Shown here: positions 54,548 through 63,786 of the stretch, piece by piece
Position numbering within the stretch: the stretch's first letter is position 1
How the letters are laid out: each line of letters begins with the position of its first letter
Assembly (NCBI GenBank): GCA_034423115.1
Contig: DAOUJD010000085.1
Span: forward strand, 21,595-85,594
Length of the DNA: 64,000 nt
Direction: 5' to 3'
Source of the DNA: Bin87 sp034423115
GTDB lineage: Bacteria; Chloroflexota; Dehalococcoidia; Lucifugimonadales; UBA3495
The notes under the pieces: model-generated
Told to the model about the DNA's origin: nothing
Databases searched by the model: none
The model's input: only the letters and a program-made list of their open reading frames with translations
Program-made: the position numbers and the translations under genes

Positions 54548-54961
54548 ATGACGGGAGCTAACTACGCAATCGCAGTCGTGATGGGAATCTGCTGCTTCCT
54601 CGCAGTAGCGGGAGCGCCCTTGCCGTGGATAGCCACCGACACGGGCTTTGGAACCGTGTCCGTAAGCGGCTTGTCGGGAGAAATCGACAGCGTCGGTGCT
54701 TGGTCAATGATCCCCGCCCTGATCGTGACTGCGCTGTTTGTGCTGACCCTTATCACGAGACGCTGGCACCTGCTGGTGAAAATTGCCCTCATATTTTTCA
54801 GCCTCATCGTGGCCCTGGTGGGCGTTGTCTTCGTCAGCATCGTCGTTTCGGAAGACGGAGGCGTCGGCATCGGCCTGTGGATGACGACCTGGGGCGGCGT
54901 CGGGCTGGTCGTTGCCTCCATCTGGGGCAGCGTGCAATGGAACTCAGCCATCCAACGCTAG
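54548..54961 (+). CDS. Four-segment membrane protein, 137 aa
   Basis: From an ATG at 54548 with AAGGAG 7 nt upstream. Four membrane segments: IAVVMGICCFLAVAGAPLPW, SMIPALIVTALFVLTLITR, KIALIFFSLIVALVGVVFV and IGLWMTTWGGVGLVVASIWG. A first extracytoplasmic loop contains DTGFGTVSVSGLSG. The hydropathy pattern resembles small Trp-x9-Thr (DUF-type) membrane proteins of Actinobacteria and Chloroflexi. Function unknown. Confidence 0.7.
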   Translation: MTGANYAIAVVMGICCFLAVAGAPLPWIATDTGFGTVSVSGLSGEIDSVGAWSMIPALIVTALFVLTLITRRWHLLVKIALIFFSLIVALVGVVFVSIVVSEDGGVGIGLWMTTWGGVGLVVASIWGSVQWNSAIQR

Positions 54962-55165
54962 CTGGACAACGGCGGACTTTCTTCCCCGCCTGGTAAACCC
55001 ATTCGGCAGCCGGAACCGAGGCGGCGGCCGAACGGCGTCCCTCGACGAACCCAGCCCCCATTCCGGTCGGCGCGCTGACGGTCCTGTGGCCGGCCGTTGG
55101 CGCGCCGACCATCCGAGCGCGAAACCATTTATTCGAGCTTTCTCAACACCGGAGGATTCAGCACA

Positions 55166-56467
55166 ATGGCAACCAACGGAACCCCGGAACAACCCAACGA
55201 CTCGTCGCAAGGAGGACAGCCATCCGGCGGCGGACTCACGATCTCCAGCAGGATGCTCATGATCGGCGGCGCCGGCGGCGCGGTCTTGGTGGTGGTCATC
55301 ATAGTGGCCATCCTGTTTGCAATCGGCGCCTTCGGCGGCGGAGGTGGCGGCGCATCCGGAGGCAAGGACTGGCTCGCCTACGTTGCCGGCGACGCCTCAG
55401 GCGTCGGAATAGCCGACAACCGGGCGCTTTCCGGCGGCGACGTGCCCGATGACTTCGTCGAATATTGGGAAGATCAGGACGACGGAGCGTCCGACGAGAT
55501 TTACGACTTCGTGGACATCGACGAAGACGATCTCTTCATTCATGCCACTGCGGTGGACCGCAACCTCGATGGCACCTTGGAAATCCTGCAGGGCAATTTC
55601 GACTTCGACATCATTCGCGAGGAACTCGAAGACGGTCGGGACTGCGAGGATGACGACTACCGTGGCTTCGAGCTGTGGGAATGCACGGGTCAACAGTACC
55701 CAGCGGTAGCGTTGTTCGAGAAGGACAAATACGTCGTCCTGGCGACCCAGCGGCAGGACGATCTTGAAGACATCCTCACCTACAAGAGCCGTGAACCGGA
55801 AAACCTGGCCAACGCCGAAGACAGCGACATCAAGAGGCTCATCGGCCAGACCGATGGCTGGCTGCAGTGGGCTTTCCTTGGTGGTCTCTGCACCATCGAC
55901 CGTTGCGAGGGGTTTGCCATCGCGTTGGGACAAAGCAGTGAAAGCACGGATATGCCCGCGTCCTTCGCCTTGCTGTTCAGCTCGGAACGCGCCGCCAACG
56001 CCGCCGAAGGCAACATCGAGATCGACGACATGCTTGAAGAATGGTTTGCCTTGTTCGACCTTGACCTGGACATCGGCGAGCTGAAAGCCGAGGGCGAGTT
56101 CGTAGTGGGCACCGGCACAGCGGAATTCGTTGATCCGGAAGACGTTCGTTCCTCGACCCGGGACGTTGGCCGCGCCCAATCCGGGAGAGCGCAGCCGGCG
56201 GCGACCACCGCGCCGGCCAGTGCGGATAGCCATCGTGACCGGTGGGTCGCGGTGTGCTACGACAAAAGCAGGGAACTCAACGTGGATGGCTGCAGCTGTT
56301 TGTACCAGGTGCTGGTGACGGAGTTCGGGGATAGCCCCGACGTAATACCGCATTGGGACGCCAGTTGGGACTCCTGGTTCATGCACACCGGAGACCCTGT
56401 CGCAGACGCGGCAGGAAGCGCGGTCGTCCAGATGACCAACGGAGGATTGCCGCAAGCCTGCCGCTGA
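55166..56467 (+). CDS. Membrane-anchored extracytoplasmic protein, acidic
   Basis: 433 residues from an ATG at 55166 with GGAGGA 9 nt upstream. A disordered Gly/Gln/Ser N-terminus, one membrane segment (about 35-57, VLVVVIIVAILFAIGAFGG), a poly-Gly hinge, then a ~270-residue Asp/Glu-rich domain (DFVDIDEDDLFIHATAVDRN, FDFDIIREELEDGRD). A linker rich in Ala/Thr/Ser precedes a C-terminal cysteine-containing domain (VAVCYDKSRELNVDGCSCLY) of ~80 residues. The topology is N-in, C-out. The domains resemble secreted surface proteins of Chloroflexi; no family can be named. Confidence 0.65.
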   Translation: MATNGTPEQPNDSSQGGQPSGGGLTISSRMLMIGGAGGAVLVVVIIVAILFAIGAFGGGGGGASGGKDWLAYVAGDASGVGIADNRALSGGDVPDDFVEYWEDQDDGASDEIYDFVDIDEDDLFIHATAVDRNLDGTLEILQGNFDFDIIREELEDGRDCEDDDYRGFELWECTGQQYPAVALFEKDKYVVLATQRQDDLEDILTYKSREPENLANAEDSDIKRLIGQTDGWLQWAFLGGLCTIDRCEGFAIALGQSSESTDMPASFALLFSSERAANAAEGNIEIDDMLEEWFALFDLDLDIGELKAEGEFVVGTGTAEFVDPEDVRSSTRDVGRAQSGRAQPAATTAPASADSHRDRWVAVCYDKSRELNVDGCSCLYQVLVTEFGDSPDVIPHWDASWDSWFMHTGDPVADAAGSAVVQMTNGGLPQACR

Positions 56468-56601
56468 CGTGCAATCGCAGCGCCAGCACGCGAGCCCGTC
56501 GAGGCTGTTTCCCAAAAGCAGGAGGCTCAGCTGCGCCGCCATTGCGCTCAGTGCCCGACTACGCCAGATCTCCTGACCAGGATGCCGGTCTTTCCGACGG
56601 C

Positions 56602-56751
56602 ATGAGACCGGTTTCAAAACCGGCACGAGATGCCGCGAATTTCGCCCACAGAGCCGTCCGCGCGGCCGCTGGGGCTTACCAAGCAGTCGGGGCCGCAGCA
56701 ACACTTTCAGACCCATCCAGCACGTTCGGCAACCAAAACGGCCACCAATAA
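56602..56751 (+). CDS. Possible very small protein, 49 aa
   Basis: An ATG at 56602, no clear ribosome site. The translation is Ala-rich and helical (AVRAAAGAYQAVGAAATLSD). It precedes the Cas4-like nuclease by about 90 bases. Could be chance. The start overlaps a CCGGTTT/AAACCGG palindrome. Confidence 0.25.
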   Translation: MRPVSKPARDAANFAHRAVRAAAGAYQAVGAAATLSDPSSTFGNQNGHQ

Positions 56752-56840
56752 ATTTTGATGACAGCTGCCCATAGCGGCCTGCACTCGGGTACTCATAAAC
56801 TGGAGGAATCCCCAACGACCGACGCCGCGAGTGCATCCCC

Positions 56841-57494
56841 ATGTCTGCTGCTAAACGCGACTTCCCCTACATCTGGGCCACCTGGCTGCCCCGCCTGCTC
56901 ACCGGCGAGAACTCCTGCGAGTGGGCCATCTGGTTCAAGGCCCACCACCAAAGCTGGGAACGCGTCCCTTCGGACTTCGACCAAGCCAAGTGGATGCTCG
57001 ACCACACCGCGCTCCTCAACGAGCGCATCGCCAACTGGACCGTCGGTGGCCACGACGTCGACACCGAAGCGCAGAACCGGTTTGAACTCCACGGCAAGAC
57101 AGCAATCCTCGCCGGCCGACCCGACATCATCGCCCGCCGGGAAGACCATGCTGTCATCGTCGACGCCAAGACCGGCCACGACAGCCCCAGCCACGCCGTC
57201 CAGGTCATGATCTACCTGTACGCCGTGCCCAGGGCGCTCCAGCGGTACCGGGACGCCAGACTCAGAGGACAGGTCACCTACAGCGACCACACGGTCCGCA
57301 TTTCGGCAGAGGCCGTTGACGACAAGTTCATCCAGAACCTGGGCTCGCTAATCCGCCGGCTTTCGAGCGACGAGCCTGCAAGGAGAGTACCCAGCCGCCA
57401 GGAGTGCCGGTTCTGCGACATCAGCGCCGCCGACTGCCCAGCCCGCGTGGACGACGGCTACGAGCCCGAGGACGGCACAACCGAAGACTTCTGA
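56841..57494 (+). CDS. Cas4-like PD-(D/E)xK nuclease with a cysteine cluster
   Basis: 217 residues. GRPDIIARRED (Asp95) and VIVDAKTGH (Asp108-x-Lys110) form the catalytic set of RecB/Cas4-type nucleases, followed by the HAVQVMIYLYAVP helix with the usual Gln. A C-terminal CRFCDISAADC triple, with one Cys near residue 30 (NSCEW), is the iron-sulphur cluster arrangement of Cas4/AddB-type proteins. The second acidic residue is Asp rather than Glu, which is common in this family. No cas genes or CRISPR array are visible, so it is one of the many stand-alone members carried by mobile elements. Confidence 0.75.
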   Translation: MSAAKRDFPYIWATWLPRLLTGENSCEWAIWFKAHHQSWERVPSDFDQAKWMLDHTALLNERIANWTVGGHDVDTEAQNRFELHGKTAILAGRPDIIARREDHAVIVDAKTGHDSPSHAVQVMIYLYAVPRALQRYRDARLRGQVTYSDHTVRISAEAVDDKFIQNLGSLIRRLSSDEPARRVPSRQECRFCDISAADCPARVDDGYEPEDGTTEDF

Positions 57495-57663
57495 AGCCGT
57501 AAAGCCACCGAGCTCCTGTGACGCCGACCAGGCGGCTGGCGAACGTCGCGTGCAGGGCAGCAATGGACCGTCACCCTAAGGTCTGTGGACAAATGATCCG
57601 GCTGCCCATTAGCATGGAGGACGGAAATCGGGCAAGACCGTGCCAAACCACCGGAGAATAATC

Positions 57664-58020
57664 TTGGGAACCGTAACCGTAACCATTCAGGTCGGCGACC
57701 GCCAAGGGCACCAATTTGAAGAGCTGGACATCATCGTCGACACCGGCTCCACCTACACGGCAGTACCTCGGGACATGCTCGAACGATTGGGGGTGCCCAC
57801 CCAACGGTCAATGCCATCACAGACCGCAGACGGCAGGATTGTTCCAGTAGACATCGGCCAAACCCTCGTAAGGCTCGAGGGGTTCGAGTTTTACACACCA
57901 GTCATATTCGCCGCAGAGAACGAGCCAAGCCTCCTCGGAGTCGTAACCCTCGAAGAGGCCGGTCTCGCCGTCGACCCAGTGAACGGTCGCCTTATTCCCA
58001 CACACCTGCTCCGCTACTGA
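57664..58020 (+). CDS. Retropepsin-like aspartyl protease family protein
   Basis: 118 residues from a TTG at 57664 with GGAG about 7 nt upstream; a GTG at 57640 is in frame but its extension is atypical. IIVDTGSTYTAVPRDMLERL carries the catalytic Asp-Thr-Gly (Asp26). SLLGVVTLEEAGLAVDPVNG is the family's C-terminal strand and helix. Members are short, dimeric retropepsin-like proteins of unknown substrate. It is only distantly similar to the protein at 32558-32986. Confidence 0.8.
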   Translation: MGTVTVTIQVGDRQGHQFEELDIIVDTGSTYTAVPRDMLERLGVPTQRSMPSQTADGRIVPVDIGQTLVRLEGFEFYTPVIFAAENEPSLLGVVTLEEAGLAVDPVNGRLIPTHLLRY

Positions 58021-58054
58021 CCGTACTCGGCAATTCGAAAACACCCTCGGCCGA

Positions 58055-58246
58055 TCAATCCTGCGGACCCGCAATCAATTTGTCCACAGGCTCTAGGCGT
58101 CCCGCCAGGCGGGCAATGGCATCCGCGGCGCAGGCCGCAGTAGTGACCAGCGCCAGCGCGTTCACAGGCACGTCATCCGCCACACGATGGAAAACGCCGA
58201 AATCCGGCGGCGCGACCCTCGGCGCCTCGGAGCGCAGAAGCGTCAT
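58055..58246 (-). CDS. Possible small protein, 63 aa
   Basis: A minus-strand frame starting MTLLRSEAPRVAPPDFGVF with a helical tail (ALALVTTAACAADAIARLAG). It is convergent to the protease gene. Low confidence; no family recognised. Confidence 0.3.
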   Translation of the reverse strand: MTLLRSEAPRVAPPDFGVFHRVADDVPVNALALVTTAACAADAIARLAGRLEPVDKLIAGPQD

Positions 58247-58475
58247 ATTATGAACCCGTGACTGCGACACCCTCGTCAGGGCCATCCTCTGGTAAATCAA
58301 GCATTACCTGACCAGCAAAGCGTTCATCAGGTCCGGCGGAAGACCAGACGGCGTCTGCTGGACCGCCGCCATTGAACTCTACGCCCGCACGTTCCCAGAC
58401 CGAGCAATCCCCTGGCTCGACAACTGGCCCAAGCGCTCACGCGAGAACGGGTATGGCTCCGCGCTGGCTAAGGAG

Positions 58476-59174
58476 ATGACCATGACATCACGACGCAGAT
58501 TGAAGGGCTACAACGAATGGATTATCAACATCAAAGCCTCGCCGCAGACTGCACTGGTCGCCACAGACGCCGCACGCCTGGCCAAAAACTCCGGCATCGA
58601 ACTCCAGATGTCGGTCTCCGAGCCACAGCGCCCGCCCGTCTTCGAGCCACACCGGATCCGGTTCAACAGCCTACATCACCCAGGCGAAGACTTCGAGTAC
58701 CCGCCCGACCCCAACTCCGAACGGCCCGCCGTCGGTGAATGCTGTACCAACGAACACGACTACGACCTCCTGGTTCGCGCCATGCTGCTCTCTATCAAGC
58801 ATCACCTGGCCGATGACGCCTTCATCCAGCACCCCGGCAGCCTGGGCGACCAACAGTGGAACGACGCCTTCGACCTCTACCGCGGCACCTTCCCCGAGCG
58901 GAAGATTCCCTCCCTGGTCGGCTGGCCCCAGGAGGTCGAGCAGCACCTGGCAGAGATGGAAGAAAGCCTACGCCGCGCGCAGGAATGTCCCGATCTCCAC
59001 ATGATAGGCGGACCAAACTGCCCAATCTGCAACGCGGCCAAGGCGCGTAAAGAAGGCCGCACGCTGGAAGCCCCGCCCCCCGTCCCCAGGCCGTCGTACC
59101 TCAGCAACGACCCGGCGCAATCCCTGCTCCGCAGGATCCTATCTCGCGAGGACTCGGAACAGGCCGCACAATGA
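58476..59174 (+). CDS. Hypothetical protein with a C-terminal GGPxCPIC motif
   Basis: 232 residues from an ATG at 58476 preceded by AAGGAG at very short spacing. The same frame stays open and protein-like back to about 58303 (KHYLTSKAFIRSGGRPDGVC, then PWLDNWPKRSREN) without a start codon, so the gene may be truncated or frameshifted at its 5' end. The C-terminus (DLHMIGGPNCPICNAAKARK) shares its Cys-x2-Cys motif with 45664-46074. The centre has CCTNEHDYDLLVRAMLLSIK, a helical stretch. Function unknown. Confidence 0.5.
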   Translation: MTMTSRRRLKGYNEWIINIKASPQTALVATDAARLAKNSGIELQMSVSEPQRPPVFEPHRIRFNSLHHPGEDFEYPPDPNSERPAVGECCTNEHDYDLLVRAMLLSIKHHLADDAFIQHPGSLGDQQWNDAFDLYRGTFPERKIPSLVGWPQEVEQHLAEMEESLRRAQECPDLHMIGGPNCPICNAAKARKEGRTLEAPPPVPRPSYLSNDPAQSLLRRILSREDSEQAAQ

Positions 59175-59570
59175 CGGCCAGACCCTGACCAAGGCAACCG
59201 ACCTCAACGCGGCCGGCCCGCCTACGCGCACGCACTCGGCGACTGGCCCAACTTCCGCTGGGACGAAGAGGTCGTCAGACCATCTCTGGAGCACACCCGA
59301 GGGAGGCAGGTGGAAATCGTCGCCCACCAGGCCACCTGCCGGGCCATGTACCAGTTGGGACAGTGGTTCGATGCCACGCTGGACGCGGTGGACTTCAAGA
59401 ACATGCCCAACAACCCGACCCGGCCCGACGGTGCCGTCCACCAGTACTGCCCGCACGAACACGTCGACTATGGGCGTCAGTCAGGTTTCGATAAGTCTCC
59501 GGATGATCCATCGGGTTGTCGTCGAACCCATGGAGATGCCGTAAACGACCGAGTTGCAATGCAAATCTGA
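59175..59570 (+). pseudogene. Gene remnant in frame with the preceding stop
   Basis: Directly after the TGA at 59172 the same frame continues to 59570 with protein-like sequence: ALGDWPNFRWDEEVVRPSLE, then WFDATLDAVDFKNMPNNPTR and AVHQYCPHEHVD. The DWPNFRWD start recalls the N-terminal domain of Fic-family proteins (DUF4172), but no Fic catalytic motif follows. The last ~30 residues look random. Either a separate truncated gene or a read-through part of the gene at 58476. Confidence 0.35.
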
Positions 59571-59584
59571 AATGGATGACCATC

Positions 59585-61231
59585 TCAGTGTATGCGAGTG
59601 ATGCGGTCCTGCGGTCCCGGTTCCACCATCCCGCGGTCGGCGAAATAGGCGACCAGCACGTCCAGGTCAATTGCCCCGACCACCCTTTCTTCACCGTCCG
59701 CCAGCACGCTGAAACCGTCGCCGCCCTCCGCCAGGAAGCTGTTGACCGTCACGCGATAGCTCTCGTCCGGATCCACCAAAACGCCGTTGATTTTTATGCT
59801 CGCTACATCCACCTTCGACCCGGTCGCCGCGGCCGCATCCCAGACGTAGCTGAACCCCTCCGAAACCTGGAGCACTCTCCTCGAACCTGCCTGCGGATTG
59901 TCGAACTGCTGCTCCAACAGGGTATCAATCTGGACGCCGGTCAGGGACATGGTCACCAGGCTGTTGCCAAAAGGATGGACGGCGAAGGCCTCACCATAGG
60001 TGACCTCGCCGTCGGCCTCGTTTCCCGAGGCAGCGAACCGGATGTCGGCCCGTATCCCGCCTGAGTTCATGAATGCCACCACCGCTCCGCCAGCGGCGTC
60101 GCTTCGGGTAGCCGCCAGCTGAGCATCTGCGATTACGCCGCCCAAGGCCGACTCGCCCGCCTGGCTCTCCTCGCGCGTGATGTCGGCGGCGGCGTTGCCG
60201 ACCACCGCGTCGGCGAGTGGCGCCGCCAAAGCCTTGTACCGGTCAATGAGCGCGGTGAGGGCCGGAACCGGCATAACGTCCGCCTGTTGGTTGGGAAGGT
60301 TTTTCGCGGACTGCACCACCATGTCCCCGGTGGCCCGGACCAACTTCACGTCGATGACGGTGAAGAGGCGACCTCCGCGGTCGGCCATGGTGACCCACTT
60401 GCCGTCCACCTCACAGACAAACTCGTCGTTGGTGTGACCGGCGATCACCAGATCCACCGCATCATCCAACCGCATGGCGATCTCCGCAACCGGCCCGATG
60501 AGGCCGGAACCGCAGTCGTCCGGTCCCCCGTCGGAAAACCCGCCCTCGTGGAGGAGGACCACGATGGCCTCGATCCCCTCTTCCCGCAGCTCCGGCACCA
60601 GGGCGTTTACCGTCTTGGCCTCGTCCCGAAACGTCAGTCCCGCGACACCGCTGCGTGTGACGATGCCGGCGGTTCCCTCCAGGGTGACCCCGATGAACGC
60701 CACCCTGACGCCCTGGTAGTCGCGGACGGCGTATGGCGGGAAGATGGTCTCACCCGTTTCGTCCACCACGACGTTGGCGGCGAGAAATTCGAACTCGGCC
60801 CCCTCAAACGGGTCGCCGTCCCGGTCTCCGTCCACCGGATGCGGTCCGCCCCGCTGCAGCCTGAGCAGCTCCGCTGACCCCTCGTCAAACTCGTGATTGC
60901 CCACAGCGTTCAGGTCGAGGCCCATGAGGTTCATGGCCTCAATGGTGGGCTCGTCGTGGAAGAGCGCCGAAATCAGGGGCGAGGCTCCGATGAGGTCGCC
61001 CGCCGACACGAACACCGAGTGTTCGACTTCGGCCCGTGCCGCTTCAATATTAGCCGCCAGGTAGTCCGCCCGTCCCACGCCGCCGAAGGAATCGGAGGAA
61101 GTGGCGATGTTGCCGTGGAGGTCGTTGATCGCCAGGATGCGCAACTGCACATCCGCTGACTCTTCCGTTGCACAACCGAACAGCAACATCCCCGCGCCCA
61201 ACAGCAGGGCAACCGACAGCAATGGTCTCAT
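59585..61231 (-). CDS. 5'-nucleotidase/2',3'-cyclic phosphodiesterase family lipoprotein (UshA-like)
   Basis: 548 residues. The N-terminal hydrophobic run ends LLFGC, a lipobox. Metallophosphatase motifs in order: AINDLHGN, SAGDLIGASPL, VGNHEFDEG, VVLLHEGG and IAGHTNDE, supplying the two-metal site. The second domain (5_nucleotid_C) has FMNSGGIRADI, GEAFAVHPFGNSLV, YRVTVNSFLAEGGDGFS with the substrate-binding Phe and Asn-Gly-Gly. It hydrolyses nucleotides outside the cell to release phosphate and nucleosides. It stands alone and appears intact. Confidence 0.92.
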   Translation of the reverse strand: MRPLLSVALLLGAGMLLFGCATEESADVQLRILAINDLHGNIATSSDSFGGVGRADYLAANIEAARAEVEHSVFVSAGDLIGASPLISALFHDEPTIEAMNLMGLDLNAVGNHEFDEGSAELLRLQRGGPHPVDGDRDGDPFEGAEFEFLAANVVVDETGETIFPPYAVRDYQGVRVAFIGVTLEGTAGIVTRSGVAGLTFRDEAKTVNALVPELREEGIEAIVVLLHEGGFSDGGPDDCGSGLIGPVAEIAMRLDDAVDLVIAGHTNDEFVCEVDGKWVTMADRGGRLFTVIDVKLVRATGDMVVQSAKNLPNQQADVMPVPALTALIDRYKALAAPLADAVVGNAAADITREESQAGESALGGVIADAQLAATRSDAAGGAVVAFMNSGGIRADIRFAASGNEADGEVTYGEAFAVHPFGNSLVTMSLTGVQIDTLLEQQFDNPQAGSRRVLQVSEGFSYVWDAAAATGSKVDVASIKINGVLVDPDESYRVTVNSFLAEGGDGFSVLADGEERVVGAIDLDVLVAYFADRGMVEPGPQDRITRIH

Positions 61232-61632
61232 CTCGCGACCGAACTCCTCCCTGATCTGGCCCGCTCTGCGGGTTGACCGCCCACTCTACTCCCTCTGGCG
61301 GCTTCGCGAAACCGGAAACGGTTCCGTTCTCCGCAACGACCCTTTCACCGACCCCCTGGGCGGTAGAAGACAGCACGCAGCCACCACGCCCTGCCTTCTT
61401 TTCCGAAATGGTTGATGCTCGGAACACGGGACTTCGTCCATCTTCGTACCGGACCTTCTTGGGAAAACTTTGGCCAGACTCGTAGGAACGACATTGGCCA
61501 GCCTGAATCACGGCTTCCACCCATTCCGCCGCTCTTACCTTGTCCGACCTTTTGGTCAGCAGACAAACCGTCGCAGTTTGTTTCCCAAGCGGCCCGACGC
61601 GACCGCCGGCGGCTTCTGGTCAAGCGCCTAAT
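61232..61632. other. Intergenic region upstream of the nucleotidase gene
   Basis: About 400 bases. It should carry the nucleotidase promoter on the minus strand. No feature was recognised with confidence. Confidence 0.35.
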
Positions 61633-61860
61633 CTATGGCTGCTTGCCTCTGACATTGGGCACACGAATCCTTTGGCCTACGACTGTGAGCACTGATCCAG
61701 CCGACATCTTGCTAAACCAGTCCAAGAACTCGAAACTTTCCTCATCAACTGGCCAGATGCCTTTTTCATCCATCCCATTGAGCACTAACCTGACGGCGAA
61801 CAGGACGCTGCATACTGTCACCGCAACACCCAACGAGACCCACCATCCATCAAGATTCAC
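61633..61860 (-). CDS. Small membrane protein, 75 aa
   Basis: Its ATG overlaps the stop of the upstream gene (61857-61860), so the two are translationally coupled. One membrane segment near the N-terminus (VSLGVAVTVCSVLFAVRLVL) and a weaker one at residues 50-65. The loop between is acidic. Unrecognised. Confidence 0.5.
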   Translation of the reverse strand: MNLDGWWVSLGVAVTVCSVLFAVRLVLNGMDEKGIWPVDEESFEFLDWFSKMSAGSVLTVVGQRIRVPNVRGKQP

Positions 61861-62183
61861 GCTCCGGCACCGTCATTCGGAGAGTCTCGATTGGCAATTT
61901 CTTTCCGGCCTGACCGAGTCCGGTGCAATGACACAATCACACTGAATCCGATTACGACCAACAGTGCCACCACCACAGACCCCATCACCGACACGACCAG
62001 CACGAAAAGAATCTGATTTCCCTCTGTTCGCACGAGTAACGTCAGCACCGCGATGCCGAGCGTTGCCGCCGGCATCAGGATGAACATTGGCCGGCTGTCG
62101 ATACGGCCCTTCAGGCCCAAGTAGCAGACCACTCCCGTACAAAGCACCAGTATTGCGAACATGAAATAGGTGTCGATTTCCAT
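61857..62183 (-). CDS. Three-segment membrane protein, 108 aa
   Basis: Three membrane segments (FMFAILVLCTGVVCYLGL, FILMPAATLGIAVLTLLV and ILFVLVVSVMGSVVVALLVV) and a charged C-terminal tail. It is the first gene of a two-gene unit with the 75-aa membrane protein (4-nt overlap). Function unknown. Confidence 0.55.
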   Translation of the reverse strand: MEIDTYFMFAILVLCTGVVCYLGLKGRIDSRPMFILMPAATLGIAVLTLLVRTEGNQILFVLVVSVMGSVVVALLVVIGFSVIVSLHRTRSGRKEIANRDSPNDGAGA

Positions 62184-62732
62184 GTTCCCCTCCGGTCATG
62201 GTCATCTGCGCCTCACCCGTTTCCTCGCCATGCCTGCCGGTGGGCGCCGCGCTTTCTTCCCACCCGGAAAACCGTATATCACTGCAAGAACAGGTGTCAA
62301 CGTACTTCCCACGAGTGGTTCGTGCGTGATGCAGACCGTTGGGGCCAAGTCGAAATACCCCCTTCGAGCCTGTTCCCACTCCCAGCACTCGATGGCAAGG
62401 TCAGCCCACCGAAGGTCGTCGCAGACGACGGCGCGGCCCAGCGGGGCAACGCCACTCGAAGCCGGATAAGGACCTCACAGCCAGCGAGACGCGGAAACCG
62501 GCCATGGTGAACGGAGCGGCGGCCATGCCGAGGACATGGCTCCGACCACCCGACATCGGTTTGATGGCGCCGGTAATTGGCCAACCCCACAAACCTTCCC
62601 GTCCTCGCGCAACTGGTCTCCCGGGATAAATTTGGCGTAACTGCCCGTATCGGCGCAAAATGGACCCACCGCGTACATATCCATCCAACCTGGGTTTCCA
62701 AACCGTGCACCAGCAACGAGAGGCACAGGAAC
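62184..62732. other. Intergenic region at 62.2-62.7 kb
   Basis: About 550 bases of crossing short frames with random composition. Nothing was recognised. Confidence 0.35.
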
Positions 62733-62933
62733 GTGGCTTCGCAAAAACATCTCTTGGAGCCGGTCAAGCCAGGGTCACCGGAACCCGATGAGGCCCTCAT
62801 CCGCCGCATCCTGACGCGGGCAACGCTGCAGCTCCCTCCAGCCGAACCTTCGCCGGCGGAGAGAAAGACGAGCGACAAAACCGGCGACCCGCCACCGGGA
62901 ACTGGTCCGTACGCGCCGGATTCTGAACAGTAG
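62733..62933 (+). CDS. Possible small protein, 66 aa
   Basis: Starts at a GTG at 62733 with GAGAGG and AGGA just upstream. The translation (ASQKHLLEPVKPGSPEPDEA, then IRRILTRATLQLPPAEPSPA) is charged and proline-rich. Unrecognised. Confidence 0.35.
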   Translation: MASQKHLLEPVKPGSPEPDEALIRRILTRATLQLPPAEPSPAERKTSDKTGDPPPGTGPYAPDSEQ

Positions 62934-63601
62934 TCGCCGCATTTTTGGATAAGCACGGGCGTCGCGGTCGCGCTACCGGCCCAAGGGCTCGCCGGCGGCC
63001 TCCGATCTGCTATGGACCATCACTGGCGCACTGCCGCCGTTGTCGCTACCGGATGTCTCTCTGAGCCGCTCTCCTGTCCGAACCATCTCAACCCGGCAGC
63101 GTCGGCATTGCATTTGGCCGTCCACGGGCAGCGCTGCGCTGACAGCGCCCATGGGCGCCCTACTGCGGCGGAAGAAAACCCAGTTGGGACCTCCAGTCCA
63201 TCACCGCCACGGTCACAAGCCGGCCAAGCTCGTCTACTCCACTCCGCGCTACGGCCAGAAGTACGAGGGTGCAGGCACCGAGTACTGCGAAACTCCGCAT
63301 CAGCAGCGGGCGCCGCGCGCCGCCAAGCGCCGAGCGGCCCAACTGGCGCCCATGCCCCATGACCGTGCTTCGGGACAGCCCCGCAGATCCCACGCCGCGG
63401 CGTGACACTCCTGGTCAGTGTAGAGCCCCAGTCGAGGTGCCGGGGCCTGTTGACAAACCGGCACCCGCCCGGGACTCCTTTGTCAACTGGAGGCGGCCTT
63501 GGAGGACCTCAATTTCTGGGCCAAAATCGGCCTCAGCGTTGCTATTCCTGCCCTGATTTTCTGCACGGTCTACGGCTTTTGCGTTTTGGCCGCGCAGACT
63601 T
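62934..63601. other. Intergenic region with a possible transposase remnant
   Basis: About 670 bases. A plus-strand stretch at about 63190-63345 translates to AKLVYSTPRYGQKYEGAGTE and RAAKRRAAQL, which recalls the C-terminus of transposases that end in a YG...YY...KRRA-type segment. Too short and diverged to name. The rest shows nothing. Confidence 0.3.
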
Positions 63602-63757
63602 TCAGAGCGGTGAGGCCTTTATTAGATAGTAGACTGGGCCGATGGCTCCCAAGAGGCCGATGAGAAAAGCCAATGGCGCGATTTTCGGCCATGTGACGGC
63701 TACCAGAACGCATGCGACGATGTAGACGAAGGTTCCGATTGTTGCTGCTAGATACAT
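63602..63757 (-). CDS. Small two-segment membrane protein, 51 aa
   Basis: From an ATG at 63757; the frame extends upstream but loses protein character. Two hydrophobic segments (LAATIGTFVYIVACVLVAV and APLAFLIGLLGAIGPVYYLI). The charge pattern is typical of short hydrophobic membrane proteins in accessory regions. Function unknown. Confidence 0.45.
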   Translation of the reverse strand: MYLAATIGTFVYIVACVLVAVTWPKIAPLAFLIGLLGAIGPVYYLIKASPL

Positions 63758-63786
63758 GGTAGGCGTTTTTCTTGCGGTCAGTGCTG

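Noticed and set aside
55397..56842. A 481-residue minus-strand frame
   Set aside because: Shadow of the membrane-anchored protein at 55166, which has a start site, membrane segment and coherent domains.
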